Shown: positions 1 to 12,147 of the stretch, one piece after another
How the letters are laid out: each line of letters begins with the position of its first letter
How positions within the stretch are numbered: position 1 is the stretch's first letter
Assembly (NCBI RefSeq): GCF_019112545.1
Contig: NW_025064905.1
Span: forward strand, 310,784-374,783
From: Guyanagaster necrorhizus
Lineage: Eukaryota; Basidiomycota; Agaricomycetes; Agaricales; Physalacriaceae
Direction: 5' to 3'
Length of the DNA stretch: 64,000 nt
The notes under the pieces: generated by a model
Told to the model about the DNA's origin: nothing
Seen by the model: only the letters and a program-made list of their open reading frames with translations
The model's database searches: none
Program-made: the position numbers and the translations under genes

Positions 1-758
1 ATTACCTCACAAAGACCCTCTTTCTCCTCTACCTTTCTCTTCCCCAGACCCAGGGTTCCACGTATCTCTATATCAACCATCTAGAGCCGTTCTTCAGCAC
101 CCACGAAGCACAGATTGACGCAACCACGGCATCCCTGAAAGCAAAATTGTACGCTTTCATCCAATCACGCGCTCGGGCGCTGTGGGACCAGGTTTCGGCG
201 AGTGTGGGACAGCAGTCGTCATCGGATTCAGTAGCAGGCGGTGGGCCAGAAGCGCCTCCTCCGTCTCTGAACAATCCCGTGTCGGGCCCCGCTCAGCTCG
301 TTACGTCGTTCTGGAAGTCGTATGGGCCCAGCATCGTTGCATCAGGTGCAGCTCTTCTGAAACAGGCGGCCCCTGCCCCGACCCCTACCTCGTCGCGGAT
401 TGGGCCGTCCTCGTCAGGGTCGACCACTAGGTCCATCTTAGAGAGGCGACGCCAACTAGAGGCTGAGCTGGCAGCCCTGCCCAGAGTAGGGGAGCCGATG
501 CCGTCTGGATCGCCCCTTTTGAGTCCTTCCCGGGTGTCTTCAGACCAAGACATGTACCTTCGGGAACATTCCACGTCGGTGTCGGGGAGATATGAGGAGA
601 TAGAAGTGCCGGGCGACGTCGAAGGGTACGATGTGGGGACGGACAGTGTTGGACACTCGTACGATTCACGACCTGCTGCTCAGAAGCGGGGAAGCAGCTG
701 GTTCAGCTGGGGCGGCGGTTCTAGCACGTCTGATTATGAGAGGGTCAAGAACGAATGA
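1..758 (+). CDS. TB2/DP1/HVA22 family ER membrane-shaping protein, 3' part
   Basis: The reading frame is already open at base 3 and runs to a TGA at 756-758, so the start lies outside the window. The first visible residues (a short hydrophobic stretch, then LPQTQGSTYLYINHLEPFF and STHEAQID) match the end of the TB2/DP1/HVA22 (REEP/Yop1) domain. That family inserts hairpins into the ER membrane, shapes tubules and binds Rab-type GTPases. The remaining ~200 residues are a Ser/Pro/Gly-rich disordered tail with a short Glu/Arg helix (ERRRQLEAELAAL). The tail is longer than in yeast Yop1, as is common in basidiomycete members. No intron is evident in the visible part. Family assignment is from the short visible domain end; paralogue identity cannot be given. 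Confidence 0.72.
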   Translation, partial: YLTKTLFLLYLSLPQTQGSTYLYINHLEPFFSTHEAQIDATTASLKAKLYAFIQSRARALWDQVSASVGQQSSSDSVAGGGPEAPPPSLNNPVSGPAQLVTSFWKSYGPSIVASGAALLKQAAPAPTPTSSRIGPSSSGSTTRSILERRRQLEAELAALPRVGEPMPSGSPLLSPSRVSSDQDMYLREHSTSVSGRYEEIEVPGDVEGYDVGTDSVGHSYDSRPAAQKRGSSWFSWGGGSSTSDYERVKNE

Positions 759-2016
759 CGGATGCCCCTCTGTCTGCCAATGTCCCATCTGCTATTTTCC
801 CATTAGTCATAATACTTGGACCATTACAGGATAAAGTGCATCTCTCACTGCACTGTCTGTACCTGTCACTGTAATTGTATACAATATTGGATTGCTCGAA
901 TGACTGGGTGTTTCTGCACAGTGTGTTTGCATAGGAGGAGGTCGACATGGGATCGACACACTATCGACGATCTCGACGTCGTAAATCATCATGCAGCTAC
1001 AGGCCGTCGCGTCGTGGCGCTTTTCACTACTCATCGTACGGAGAACGGCGGACGTAGAGCGAAGATTCAGTATTATTACCCCTCGTTATACTCCTTCGAG
1101 TGTATTTCATTTAGATCTTCCAGGAAAACGGAAATCATCTTTTGGGTAGAGATCCAAGTACCACTCCTGGATCTCCGAGATAACCGATGACGTGATGTCA
1201 TCGTTTTCGCACCCCAAAAAAGAAACGCGATCAGCTCGTCGTAAGCTGCATTACTGCTTGCTTCCCAGGCATTGCATTTCGGTGACCGGGTGCTGCGTAC
1301 ATTTTCTTTTCTACCTTCCATCCATCTCTATGTACCCATATTTTCCGAGACGTCTAGTACCGCCGAGAGCACACGAAACGAACGCCGAGTTTATTAAGTC
1401 CAGCCTTGTATGTAAACCCCACCTATCATCGGCGCCTCGTAGCATGAGTCATGATTAGTGGACTCCGCCTATTCTCAAGAGGCTGGAATGTTGGCCGGGC
1501 TACAACGGTATACACCTCCTGCCTTACTCAGGGTTACCTTCCTTCGAGCCGGAAGTAAAAAAAAAGATTGAAGGCGATCTTGGACTGATCGATCTAGTTA
1601 GTACTGTTGATGGGCAAGTGTTCCCCCGATTCGGGGTTAAAAAAGGGCTCCATCGAAAAACCGCGCAAATAAAGAGTAAAATGCCCACATAAGGATATAT
1701 TAGGGGTATTTTGAAACGAAAAGCTTGCCCTTGCGGCTACAGTGCCTGGGCAGATTCTCTGTCCGCTCATCATGCTTAGTTGTAGAACTACAACTTGACT
1801 TCGTACCACCACCGCCTTGTGCGTCATCTGGGCTCTGTGCATCTCTCCTACTTCTTGCCCATCATTTCTTGGCGCTTACCGGTACATGTCTTGGTCCTTG
1901 TCTCGAGTGGTAGCCATCTAATTGACATTGCTATTTTTTAGCGACGTTCTCCGACATTCCGACCACCAAATTGGTTGTTGCGCTATACCCGATATATTTG
2001 ACACAATTCATCTTTC
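759..2016. other. intergenic stretch without a supported gene
   Basis: About 1.26 kb between the TB2/DP1-type gene and the Zn2Cys6 gene. Several short frames are open on both strands, but none has family character, an intron pattern or a convincing start. The right third presumably holds the promoter of the downstream regulator. I see no tRNA, repeat or transposon end. Confidence 0.6.
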
Positions 2017-5000
2017 ATGGCCCCGCAGCCGCGGAAGGATAACAGTTCTGGGCAGCGCGTACAAGACAAAGAGTCAAAGCGTTCGCAAGGACGCCTGTCG
2101 TGCGCTGAATGTCGGTATGTGTTTCGTTTGTTCTCGCCGGTTACGTTACTGGATTTCTCCGTTGTATCACAGACGGTCAGTCGGAGTCTCATTTGTCCGT
2201 GAATGCACTCTGAACTTACTTCTTAAGACTGAAACTCAAATGTGACAAGACGGTACCCTGTTCCAGGTAGGATTTGTCGTTCAAGGGGCGTTTTCCGACC
2301 TGCTCATGCGCTTTCAGTTGTAAACGAAGAGGTTGCTCTGCAATTTGTCCCAATGGCAGTCTTATCACGGGTCAAGGAACCAGGTACATTTGTCCCCCAA
2401 TAATTTTTATGTGTGGATGTCATGCCAACATACAACTATGCAGGTTCGTACTTGCAGATACCGAAAAGCTCCATCAGAAAATTGCGCATATGAGTGACCG
2501 AATTCGTCAACTCGAGGATGCTCTTACGATCCTTCAATCGACCGTTACAACCGAGCCCCATCCGCTCCTTGATCGTGATCTGCTGAAGATTAAGTCCAGT
2601 ATTGAGCTTCATGCCGCAATACAAGAGTCCGAAGGCAGTACGGCGCAAGCAGAGGACACTGACGATTCTCAGTATATTGACGCTTTTGGTACGCTTGCCA
2701 TTCGCGACGATGGTGCTGCTACTTTCTACGGTCGCTCTGCCGGTCAAGAGGTGAGCATTCGGAAGCTTTGATGTGAACGTTGCAACCTCATGACCTTGAT
2801 GCTCCAGAGTCTCCTTATCGTATGTTTCTCATGCTGTAATTCGATTCTATTGCTCAGCCCAGTCTTTATTTAGGGTGAAGTAAACGAGGCAAAAGAATCC
2901 TCCGCTAGTCCGGAAACGCGTCATTCGACCACTACCACCTGGACTTCAGACCTCGCGCCGCCTGTTACCGAACTATCAACCAGCTTCCCATTCTCGACCG
3001 TACCCACTGGGATTGATCTTGATTATCTCGTCGAAAACCACATTCCGGAATGGAGCGAGGGCTATCGGCTTTGCTCCTTGTATCTCGAGACCGCTCCTTG
3101 GTTCTTTGGTGCCGTACATCAGCGGCAACTATACGATGAACTCATTCCCTTGTGGTATCAGGACGGCGCCAGAAGGCCAACCAACTCAACACCTCCGTCG
3201 GCTACATCCGCTCCAGTAACCAAGGGCGGGGCGCATGACTTGGCGTTGCTGTTCATTATTTTCTGTTTCGGAGCTCTAACCGACATGAATCTCCCAGCTG
3301 CACCGGACAACCCTGTTTGCGAGCAATACTACGACTTGACCAAGGCGGCTTTGTCTATTGAGCCCCTCCTTGAGCGACCTCCCTCTGTTGCGACAGTCCA
3401 AACCCTTTCGCTGATGGCCATCTACGAAGGTCTGAAGAGCGGCGAAAATAGCATCGAATCCACATGGACACTTATGGGAATGTCAACGAAATTGGCTCAG
3501 AGTGTACGTTGATTGCTCCCGGACGGTGTCATGAGATGAACTGACCGTACTTGCAGATCGGTCTCCGTAAGTAGATTGAAGAGATACCGTAATCAAGTTG
3601 GCCCTAAACGAATGGCAACCAGATCGGGACTGTGCGCGCTGGAAACTCCCTCCGGCGGAGGTACAGAAACGACGCGCTCTCTTCTGGGAGCTTTTCATCA
3701 CTGACGGTTGGCAGGTGTGTGTTCTAATCTCCTATTCCAGTATCCTACTCAATCTGTATGTATAGAGTCTCGCTACCGGGCGACTAGCAACATTCTCCCT
3801 CCCATTTGTAGACTGCGAACTTCCGCTCGATGTCGATCAAAGTATGGCTGCGGATGGTACTATCCAACCGAGTTGTGAGTCCCGTGATCGTATTTCCTAG
3901 GAGCTGTTTTGCCGATGGCAATACGTTGATATTCCAGTTCCGCATTGGAAGGCGCGTTTTGGAGCCGAGTGCGTTGCTGCCGTCGTTCAGGGTACTCTGA
4001 CTTCTCGCGCACCGAAATATTCTATCATCTTGGACCTGGATCGTAAAGTCCGTGATATGGAGCTTCCCAAGTATGCCCAGGGGTCGCCTCCGGAGGGTGT
4101 CGGTTTGAGTGAGACTATGAGCCATTACATGCCGACTAATTATCGCGAACTCAGTTGGGTGGTTTTGTGCTAGACCGTAGTTGGGTGTACACTGACGTGT
4201 TGCTTCTAGCTCTCCTCTATATTCATCGTTGCTTTTTTGTGCACGCAATTAACAGCAGCCCGAGCGATCCTATCAAGAGTCAATACGCTCCATCTTTCTT
4301 GGCTGGTTATCGGAGCGCGTGTGACTTGCTTGCATCAGTAAGACAGCAGTTTACGAGATTTCCAGCCCAGATCGCTCGTTTCTGGGTTCTGTGGACACAT
4401 GCGTTTTCATCGACGGTGAGATAGAACACATGTAATTTATGTGTACGTGTTCAAGCTCACACGTAACCGGCAGGTAATGATCTCTTCGGTCGTTATACAC
4501 GGGCCTACCTGCAAAGTTGCTCCGGCCGCGTTGCTGGAACTCAAGGCAGCTTGTGATCTCTTTGATACTGCGGCGAGATATGGTGGGAGGGCCGTGAAAT
4601 TCCTGGTCAGTCGGCGATTCTATACTTTTGAACCTATCAGATTTATTGGCTCGATGCTACAGCCTATTGTCAGGCGACTGCAGGGGAAGGCGCAGAAGAT
4701 TTATTTCGACATGCGAAACGGCATAGCACCTACAGTCGGACAAGATATCTTCCGTCCTTCCACCGAGACCGAAGATGACGACGAGATGCATATATTCAGC
4801 GGGAAGACCCGAACGCTGACAACGAAGTACCCCCAACGACCGAACCCGCCAACTCGCACTTTGCAATCAGACTCAAGAGTTCCTTCTGACTCTCCCCCTC
4901 AGACTAATAATCCGTCGTTCACGGGTGTTCACCCTAACCTGGTCCATGAACTCAATGGGTTTGAAGGGCATATCCGTGCCCAGATTGAGAGCGCGTATCA

Positions 5001-6086
5001 ACAGGGCAATGAGGTGTTTGCTCAGGCATTGATGGGACAGACTTATCCGTACCAAGGTGAACATCAAAGGTATCTCGCTGAAGAGGCACGGCTCCGTCAG
5101 GCGCAACTACAACAGGAACAACAGGAACAGCAGCAGCGGCAGTCCCTGCCTGTACAGCAGCAGTCTTTGACTGTGCAGCAACAGCCTTCGATCGTGCAGC
5201 AGCAACAGCAAGCCTATTATCAACCACCTCCGGTGCCGCCGCCATCTCAGCAACAATATGCTCAACCGGCATCTTCGGAGCAATATCAGCAGCACTCACT
5301 TCGCCGTTCTCGGTCTATGCATTACGAACGTCAGCATGCGGTGGAAACTACTGTGCATCAACCCGATTCCTTGGCTCAGTCTCAGGCGAACCAATATCCC
5401 GCTGTGGTCCACCAGACATACCAGACTGCCACTGACTATGCTCAACATACCGCCCTGGCCTCGGCCCAAGCCCCCGTCCCGGCCCCAGCTCCAGTCCAAC
5501 CAAGACATGCGCTGACACACTCCCAATCCCAGTCCAATCTGAACACGCTAAGGCACTCACAATCTCACTCCAATCTCCATCAATTATCGTATCAAGAATA
5601 CCAACAACTAGCACCCCCCGCGCCTCGTGTATACGAACCGCCGCAAGAACCGCCACCGCGACAGCATCAACATCAGCAAGATGCGTACGACTATTCCAAG
5701 GACACTGTGTACCACCACCAACAGCAACAATCCATGGCGTCCGAGTCGATCTCGCCGTCTACGAGCTATTCTCAACAGCAATATCCCTCCCCGGAGACCG
5801 CTACTACATCGGCAGTCCAACAACAACAATACTGGACCGATCAAGCCATGGACACGACGGCAGATTATGCCCAGCCGCATTCGCACTACGGCATGCACCA
5901 ATATCGCCCACAGCATTATACACCTGAGGGTGCCATGAGGGGCATCGCAGCGGATGATCAGAGTCTCCAACAAACGTGGCAGTCGTACATGTACAATGTG
6001 AGTTTTAGTGTTCTTTCTCCAGATGGGTCTGAGCTCAATATGAAACGTCAAAGGTCGGCTCTCCGCGGCACCTCCTGGAGGATTAG
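2017..6086 (+). CDS. Zn2Cys6 fungal-specific transcription factor with Gln-rich tail
   Basis: Nuclear DNA-binding regulator. Proposed exons are 2017-2114, 2228-2266, 2318-2383, 2444-2750, 2808-2819, 2874-3503, 3557-3566, 3623-3714, 3766-3874, 3938-4153, 4210-4415, 4474-4605, 4663-5997 and 6054-6086. They sum to 3285 bases, a 1094-residue protein without stops. The zinc cluster, split over the first three exons, reads CAECRRLKLKCDK, then PCSSCKRRGCSAIC: six cysteines in classic spacing. A short coiled coil follows (EKLHQKIAHMSDRIRQLED). The fungal_trans middle domain carries GRSAGQESLL, YLETAPWFFGAVH and RRALFWELFITDGWQSLATG. The last ~440 residues are rich in Gln, Pro and Ser with several QQQ runs, as in activation domains. 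Two exons of 12 and 10 bases are unusual but keep the frame and complete conserved motifs. Target genes cannot be inferred. Confidence 0.88.
5106..5870 (+). repeat. CAG/CAA-rich coding low complexity (poly-Gln tracts)
   Basis: Within the last long exon of the Zn2Cys6 gene, repeated CAG and CAA codons encode clusters such as QQEQQEQQQ and QQQQQ, interspersed with Pro and Ser. CAG and CAA are mixed, so it is not a pure microsatellite, but length differences between strains would be expected. Antisense frames over this stretch are artificial Leu/Ala-rich shadows. Confidence 0.8.
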
Positions 6087-6678
6087 AAAAGCAACAAAAA
6101 GAAATCTCGCGCTTCTATTTCATTTTCAAAATTTGTATTCTTAACGCATTTCCGTTTCTCAATTCTTTTCTTCCATGCTCTGCCGGTGCTATCTCAAATG
6201 TATTTATTCATTGGTTTTATCGGGTCCCGGTCATGTCTGGCTATCATCTATGTTGTCATCTCGCTATGTTAGTGTCTCTTGTCTTTAATAATAGTACCGA
6301 GTTCCCGATACGAAAATGGGTGGAGATAGCGTCATTAGTAGTTGAATGTTGTATGTGTCATGTCCATGATGGTCTCTTGACAGTAATAATTACTACAAGA
6401 TGCACGCGCGCGTCAAGTGTCGGTTCCGCGTACTTACGAGAATGATGGTGATTTAGGGATTAAATAAATTCTTCGGTATCCGGATCGAAAAAAAAAAATA
6501 TGTCCATCAAAGCAAGTTAAATGCAAAAAAGACAGCCGATCTTCTAAGTGATAACAGCGACCCTTAGATTGGGGAAAATGTTGTAGGAGATGGCGATGTT
6601 ATGCCCGAGCCATCGAATCATATTGGCATCTCATCAAACACTAAAACTCAACCCTTAGGAAATTTCCGATAAATTATA
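6087..6678. other. convergent intergenic region
   Basis: About 590 bases between the stop codons of two convergent genes (the Zn2Cys6 gene on + and the CLN3/Btn1 gene on -). It should hold both 3' UTRs. It is AT-rich with an A-run near 6488. No gene is visible. Confidence 0.6.
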
Positions 6679-8768
6679 TTACAGACCCTGACACAGCAGT
6701 TTCCCTCTGTTGACTTGTGCCCGGCATAATCTAACTTCAGTAGGAACGGCAACAAGCGAAGCAATCAGAATTCCAGATGAATCTGCAAAACCAATGGAGC
6801 CAATCTTGAATTCGCGTTCTTGACGCGTTCGCTCGACGTCGTTGGCTGAGCTTGGGTCCGGACGCTCTTGGTTGACACGGTAGAAGACGTTGACGCTGAG
6901 AACGCGGCGTGAACACGGTCCAGCATATGAAAAGTGAGTACGTACTAAGCCAAGCCGCCGCATATCCCTTCTAGGCTCACCAGGAGGAACACGGTGATTA
7001 TGCTCAGTCCTTCTGAATCATCAGAATAGAAACCTACGGCAGATTCGTATGCCAGCGTAAGAAGTATTAAGCATTGTATTATAGAAGGCAAAGAAAGTAG
7101 CCGAGCCGGTAGCGGAGGAATTCCTATTGATATCGAAGAGCGAGAAAAGAAAACAGTTGTTTGGTAAACGAGCTTTTTGAATATCAGAAATTGAATAAAA
7201 CAGAGCAACGGCGAACAGTACAGTACCTGCCAAAGAGGGTAGTAGTCGCGAACTGAGTGTATGATCTTGCTCAGAACGGTATATTTGTCAGGAGAGGGAA
7301 CCGGATACAGAAGAGTAGGAGCTATGCCCTGTGTGCCTCGGTGTCAGCCTAGACTACCGAGACGACGGCAGAAATGGCGCGTACACACCTGATTAATAGT
7401 ATACTCAAACTATAATGATATCAATACAGCAAACTAGATGGAAGTGGGCACTGCATACCGTGTAGACACAGACTACCAGCACAACGCATTAGCTCAGTCC
7501 AAAAACATATGTGGGAGCACTCACATAGTGGCAACATATATTTTATCAAGAGAGGCTTGACAAGTTGTAGTTTGTCATTTGGGGATAAGGATACTCTTTT
7601 CGGAACTGAAAGTAAACTGCCTTCGCCTTCAGCGGCATCCTCTTCCGTAGGCAATGGTGTGTAAGGGAGTGTTGACGTTATCGGATAGGTGGAATCATCG
7701 TCATCATAGGATGAGGACGGCAAAAAAGCAGAATTAGGAGGAAGAAGTAAGTAGAAAGTCAGTGGTATGATGAATGGCAAGACCTAGAGACATGGTAAGC
7801 TATGAGGCCGCAGATTAGTGGAGTAGACGTACAGAAGAAAGTCCGACGCCAATGCGAACACCCAAGCCGCGAAGCTCCCACCACAAAAAGGCCCCGACTA
7901 AGCCGGCTGCTCCAGTACCCGAAGCAAAGTACCTAGTCGATAGATAAGAAGACTGTGATAAGGGCACAAGAAAAAACGCACCCTACGCTGTGTCCAGCGA
8001 TGGACGGGGGAGTATAAGTGGTGGAAAGCTGGAGAAAGGTCAACTCCCCCAAGCCTAAAGGACGGGTTAGCTGATATCGGGCTACATGTCCATGTGGGGG
8101 AAATTACTACCTGACGAGAATGACGCGAGACTAATGCCTAAAAGCCTCATTGACAAAGAATCAAAAAGGGCCACGACCTGCCTCTGAGTGAGCATATACC
8201 GCGGAAAAGGAGGCAGTCTAGACGCACAATCATTCCCAATACACTAAGAAGACAGCAGCCAATGACACGTTTAGCATAGCGAATACGGCCTTTCAGGACG
8301 TACGGCCAGCCAACCTTGACAACGAGTGCGGGTGCAATGTTGCAGAACGCAATTATTCCCTTTGGAGTGGAGGGGGGGACCAAGTCGAGGGCAGCCGACA
8401 GAATGATTACATAGAGCACTGTCCTTCGAGTGAGACTGAGAACACAGACTACGACGAAGAAAACACTAACCGTTGTTAATGAGGCCGAATAGGAAGAACG
8501 AAAAGGCTAGCCTGACTAGCGCTCTGCGGTCGTTGTCCGAGCCTAGTACGTCTGCATGAGACGGTCAGGACGACGGCCAGTAAAAGACGATACCCTCACC
8601 TTTGGGCTCCTCGTCCTCTATATCTGCGGCCTCATACAAGATATCGGGTCGTCCATCGATATCGGCAGCAGAAGATGTCGAGTTCAATGTAGGTGGCATT
8701 TCCAACGTTTCTGGTGATGATGATGACGGCCTTAAGGGATCAAACATGCGCCCATTGCCCCGGTTCAT
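6679..8768 (-). CDS. BTN1: CLN3/battenin family lysosomal-vacuolar membrane protein
   Basis: Homologue of yeast Btn1 and human CLN3, a polytopic vacuolar/lysosomal membrane protein linked to pH and amino-acid homeostasis. It can be read on the minus strand through about ten short exons. Successive exons give RALVRLAFSFFLFGLINN, VLYVIILSAALDLVPP, GISLASFSSGLGELTFLQL, TYTPPSIAGHSVGYFASGTG, GLVGAFLWWELR, a Ser/Asp-rich loop with KPLLIKYMLPL, VYTFEYTINQGIAPTLLYP, YPLWQ, then SRSSISIGIPPLPARLLSLP, SLEGICGGLAYVNVFYRVNQ and the C-terminus. Order and content match the family end to end. Start chosen: the first in-frame ATG at 8768; an upstream GTG is not needed. A TGA at 6679-6681 ends the gene. The acidic N-terminal tail is typical. 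Exact exon ends were placed by eye. It is divergently paired with Dbp4, with only ~200 bases between starts. Confidence 0.9.
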
Positions 8769-8970
8769 GTGCACGGACCGCTTTAAAAATAAATAATAAT
8801 CAAGCTAAGCTGAAGAACGAGAGCTGTCAAATAACATAACAATAGTGATGGTCGCACACAGGGGAGAGCACTAGACTGCCTGCGACGACCAAGTCGGGAG
8901 TTCAAACCCTAACCCTGGATGCACACTCATCGGCCCGAAGCTCCGGCACTTTTTTTCAGCTCTCACGTCC
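8769..8970. promoter_or_regulatory. short bidirectional promoter (BTN1 / DBP4)
   Basis: Only about 200 bases separate the two divergent ATGs, so both promoters must lie here and in the 5' ends. The stretch holds an AT-rich patch on the BTN1 side and two adjacent CCCTAA units near 8907. Those units are too few to call telomeric. No specific factor site is claimed. Confidence 0.55.
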
Positions 8971-11707
8971 ATGACATACCAACCCGAAGCTGGTCCCTCC
9001 AGACCCAACAAGGGAAAGCAGACCAAAAATGCCATTCGGTCTGCGAAAGCCAAGCAGATGACAGAAAACCAGAAAATAGATTCTTTGGATCACGATGCGC
9101 TAAATTTTGTGAGTCTCAAAGGACGCGCTCTGGAAATGCTGGAGGCTCACCAGTACAGAACAGGTTCCGCCAGAGGACTTGAAGGCGTTCTCTGATTTGC
9201 CAGTATCTGACTATACCAAGAGAGGTGGCCACCGTCTTTTTGTTTACGACGCGCAAGCTGATCATCACCAGGATTGAAAAAGGCTTTCTTCGTAAACATG
9301 ACAGATATTCAAGCGAAGAGTATACCTGTATCACTCAAGGGAAAAGACGTCCTAGGTGCCGCTCGTACCGGAAGTGGCAAGACACTCGCGTTTCTCATAC
9401 CTGTACTGGAAATTCTTCACCGTCGCAAGTGGGGTCCCTCGGATGGATTGGGTGCACTAATAATATCCCCTACACGAGAACTGGTATGTCTTTGAATGCT
9501 CATCCAAACTCCAAATTTTGTCTCATCAACAGGCCGTTCAAATTTTCGACGTTCTACGATCCATCGGTGGATACCATTCGTTCTCGGCCGGTCTTGTAAT
9601 TGGAGGAAAGAATCTAAAGGACGAACGAGATCGTTTGTCTCGAATGAACATTCTCGTTGCCACTCCTGGGCGGCTGCTACAGCACATGGACCAAACGTTC
9701 GGATTTGAATCAGACAACTTGCAAGTCCTTGGTTAGTTCTTTTTCGTGATGCTTCTACATCATTTCTCATTCATCTGTAGTCTTGGATGAGGCCGATCGA
9801 ATATTGGATATGGGATTCTCCCGTACCTTGTCTGCACTCCTCGCCCACCTTCCCAAGTCCAGACAAACATTGCTCTTCTCCGCCACACAGACTCAGTCAG
9901 TGAGCGACCTAGCACGGCTAAGCTTGAAGGATCCTGTCCATATTGGTATACATGATGCCGAGGATGCCTCTATCCCGACGGCGACTCCAGAAAATCTATC
10001 GCAACACTACCTTATTTGCACATTGGACCAGAAGCTCTCAGTGCTTTGGAGCTTCATCAAGTCACACTTGCAATCAAAAATTCTTGTCTTCTTGTCTAGC
10101 TGTAAGCAGGTTCGCTTCGTTTATGAAACCTTTTGCAAGATGCATCCCGGTATCTCCCTCCTTCACCTGCACGGCAAACAAAAACAGACTGCGCGCCTTA
10201 ACATGTATAACAAATTTACCACATCCAAGCACTCAGTGTTGTTCGCGACCGATATCGCTGCGCGCGGTTTGGATTTTCCGTCGGTGGATTGGGTCTTGCA
10301 GGTCGACGCTCCGGAAGACGCAGAGACATATATTCACCGGGTTGGCAGAACAGCGCGATATGAGAGCAAGGGTAAAGGCCTCCTCTTTTTGATGCCCAGC
10401 GAAGAGGAAGGCATGTTGGCTGCTCTAAAAGCCAAGTCAATCATCATCGACAAGCTCAAAGTTCGAGGCAGCAAAACGCAGAACATCGATAATCAACTCC
10501 AAAATCTTGCATTCCAAGACCCAGAGATTAAATACCTCGGTCAAAGGGTGAGTTCCTTTCAAAAAGACGCCGTGCTCATGCATAATACTTTTGGCTGCAG
10601 GCTTTCGTGTCCTACCTGCGGTCCATCTACCTCCACAAAGACAAGTCCATATTCAAAATATCGGAACTGCCTGTCGATCAGTTCGCGGAATCTTTAGGTC
10701 TTCCAGGTACGCCTAAGATCAAGTTCCTCAGCAAGGAGATGGCGAAGAAGAAGAAGAACGCTGATCGCACGGCTGCTAAAGCAACAGCCGAGGCCCTGAA
10801 GGAAAACAGCGGGTCCGAGGTGGAAGAAGATTCATCGTCATCGAGCGATGAAGAAGAAAAAGTTTTAGAACAGACGACAACCAAGGTATTCTCGACAAAC
10901 TTTCTTGCGTATAAACTGATCATCGTCATTAGGCTGATACCATACGAACGAAATACGATCGGATGTTCGAACGAAAGAACCAGGGTGTTCTATCAGAGCA
11001 CTATAACAAACTCGTCGATCGCGAGGCAGGAGACGATGACGACGACGATTTCATGACCCTCAAACGCGCTGATCACGATCTCGAAGAGGACCCATCCACC
11101 GAAGAACCTCTCAACCTCATCAAAATAGACAACCTGTCAAACCGAAAACTGAAGCTTGGCCGCGCGAAGCGGACGTTGATCTTGAACGCACCTTCGTCGA
11201 AGAAGATAGTGTTTAACGATGCGGGTGAGGCGAAGGAGGTGTATGGTGTTGCTGATGCAGAAGAGTGGGTTAAAGAGACGGGTGGAATGGAGGGTGTGAT
11301 GAGGCAGGGAGCAAAGTATGCTGAGGGAGAGCGGGGTAAGATGAAGATTGCGGATGTTGTAGATAAAGAGGAGGCGAGGGAGAAGAAACGCGAGAAGAAG
11401 AGGAAAAGAAAGGAAAGGGAGAGGGGGGTAATGGTATGTGACTCCAGTCGTTTCTTTCATATTGACCTGACTTGCTCGGATCTTCTAGATGGATGATGGC
11501 GGTTACGGAGCTGTCGCGGAGCCATTACCGGAGGATGACGGCTATGTTTCACCAGTGTTTGATTTGAGTTCCGACGATGAGAACGATTCTGTGGCTCCTC
11601 CTCAGAAACGCCAGAAGAAGAGTGCTCAGAACCGGAAGTCTGGAGGGCAGAATAATATCGAAGACGATGAAGAGCTTGCGCTGCAGCTGCTTGGGAATCG
11701 TCGGTAA
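8971..11707 (+). CDS. DBP4: DEAD-box RNA helicase of the Dbp4/DDX10 type
   Basis: ATP-dependent RNA helicase acting in the nucleolus on pre-18S rRNA/U14 processing (family knowledge). Exons are 8971-9108, 9164-9224, 9272-9483, 9533-9731, 9781-10547, 10601-10885, 10933-11433 and 11489-11707. They sum to 2382 bases, 793 residues. Visible motifs in order: FSDLPVS and the Q motif (MTDIQ), ARTGSGKT (I), PTRELAVQ (Ia), [12 protein letters not shown] (II), SATQ (III, SAT), [16 protein letters not shown] and HRVGRTAR (VI). The helicase core is followed by the DDX10-type GTPKIKFL motif and a long acidic/basic tail (poly-Asp near 11035, [14 protein letters not shown]), as in Dbp4. Length matches the family. 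Start is the first ATG, with no usable upstream ATG in frame. Confidence 0.93.
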
Positions 11708-11935
11708 CTACGTGCTTCTTTGTTTCTGTCGAATATGAGAAATCGCCTAGAGATTTTTTACTCCGTTGAGCAATCAACCGTGATGTTGGTATACTGATAG
11801 TATATATATGCACTGCGTTGCATTTTTTCGCTTTACCAACTCTGGATTCTTGCAGGTACGACGGCGGCCTACAATTTACAAGCCTTGGCATTGACTGAAA
11901 GTATGTAGGTTGTATACTGATACAAAGACGAAGGC

Positions 11936-12147
11936 TCAACGGACTCGTATGGAAGTTAAAGATCGGGCTCGTGCGTCGGGGCTGGGACCAACAGGAACGC
12001 CCAGCTGGACAAGACAGTCAGCCGCTTGGTCGCCTGATAAAAATATGTTGAATGTAAGTTGCGAACGGTCAAGGTGAAGGGGCGCATACCCGTAAGGCTA
12101 AGAGTCTCGTTCTTGTTATGGGGAGATGACCTCCAGACTGTCCACAT
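11936..12147 (-). CDS. candidate small spliced ORF, unknown function
   Basis: An ATG at 12147 opens a short frame interrupted by one clean intron (GTATGCGCCC at the donor, TTTTTATCAG at the acceptor). It then continues to a TGA at 11936-11938, giving a product of about 50 residues with no recognised domain. The canonical splice sites are the only evidence for coding. It lies tail-to-tail with DBP4, about 230 bases past its stop, so it could instead be part of an overlapping transcript or noncoding RNA. Confidence 0.25.

Noticed and set aside
5107..5656. Leu/Arg/Ala-rich minus-strand frames over the poly-Gln exon
   Set aside because: Antisense of CAG/CAA runs; artificial low complexity.
8903..8915. 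CCCTAACCC telomere-like repeat
   Set aside because: Only two units inside a gene-dense promoter; not a telomere or a meaningful interstitial tract.
8840..8930. tRNA-like string (GAGAGCACTAGACTG and GGGAGTTCAAACCC) upstream of DBP4
   Set aside because: A-box and B-box-like words are present, but anticodon and acceptor stems do not pair, so no tRNA is called; at most a tRNA relic.
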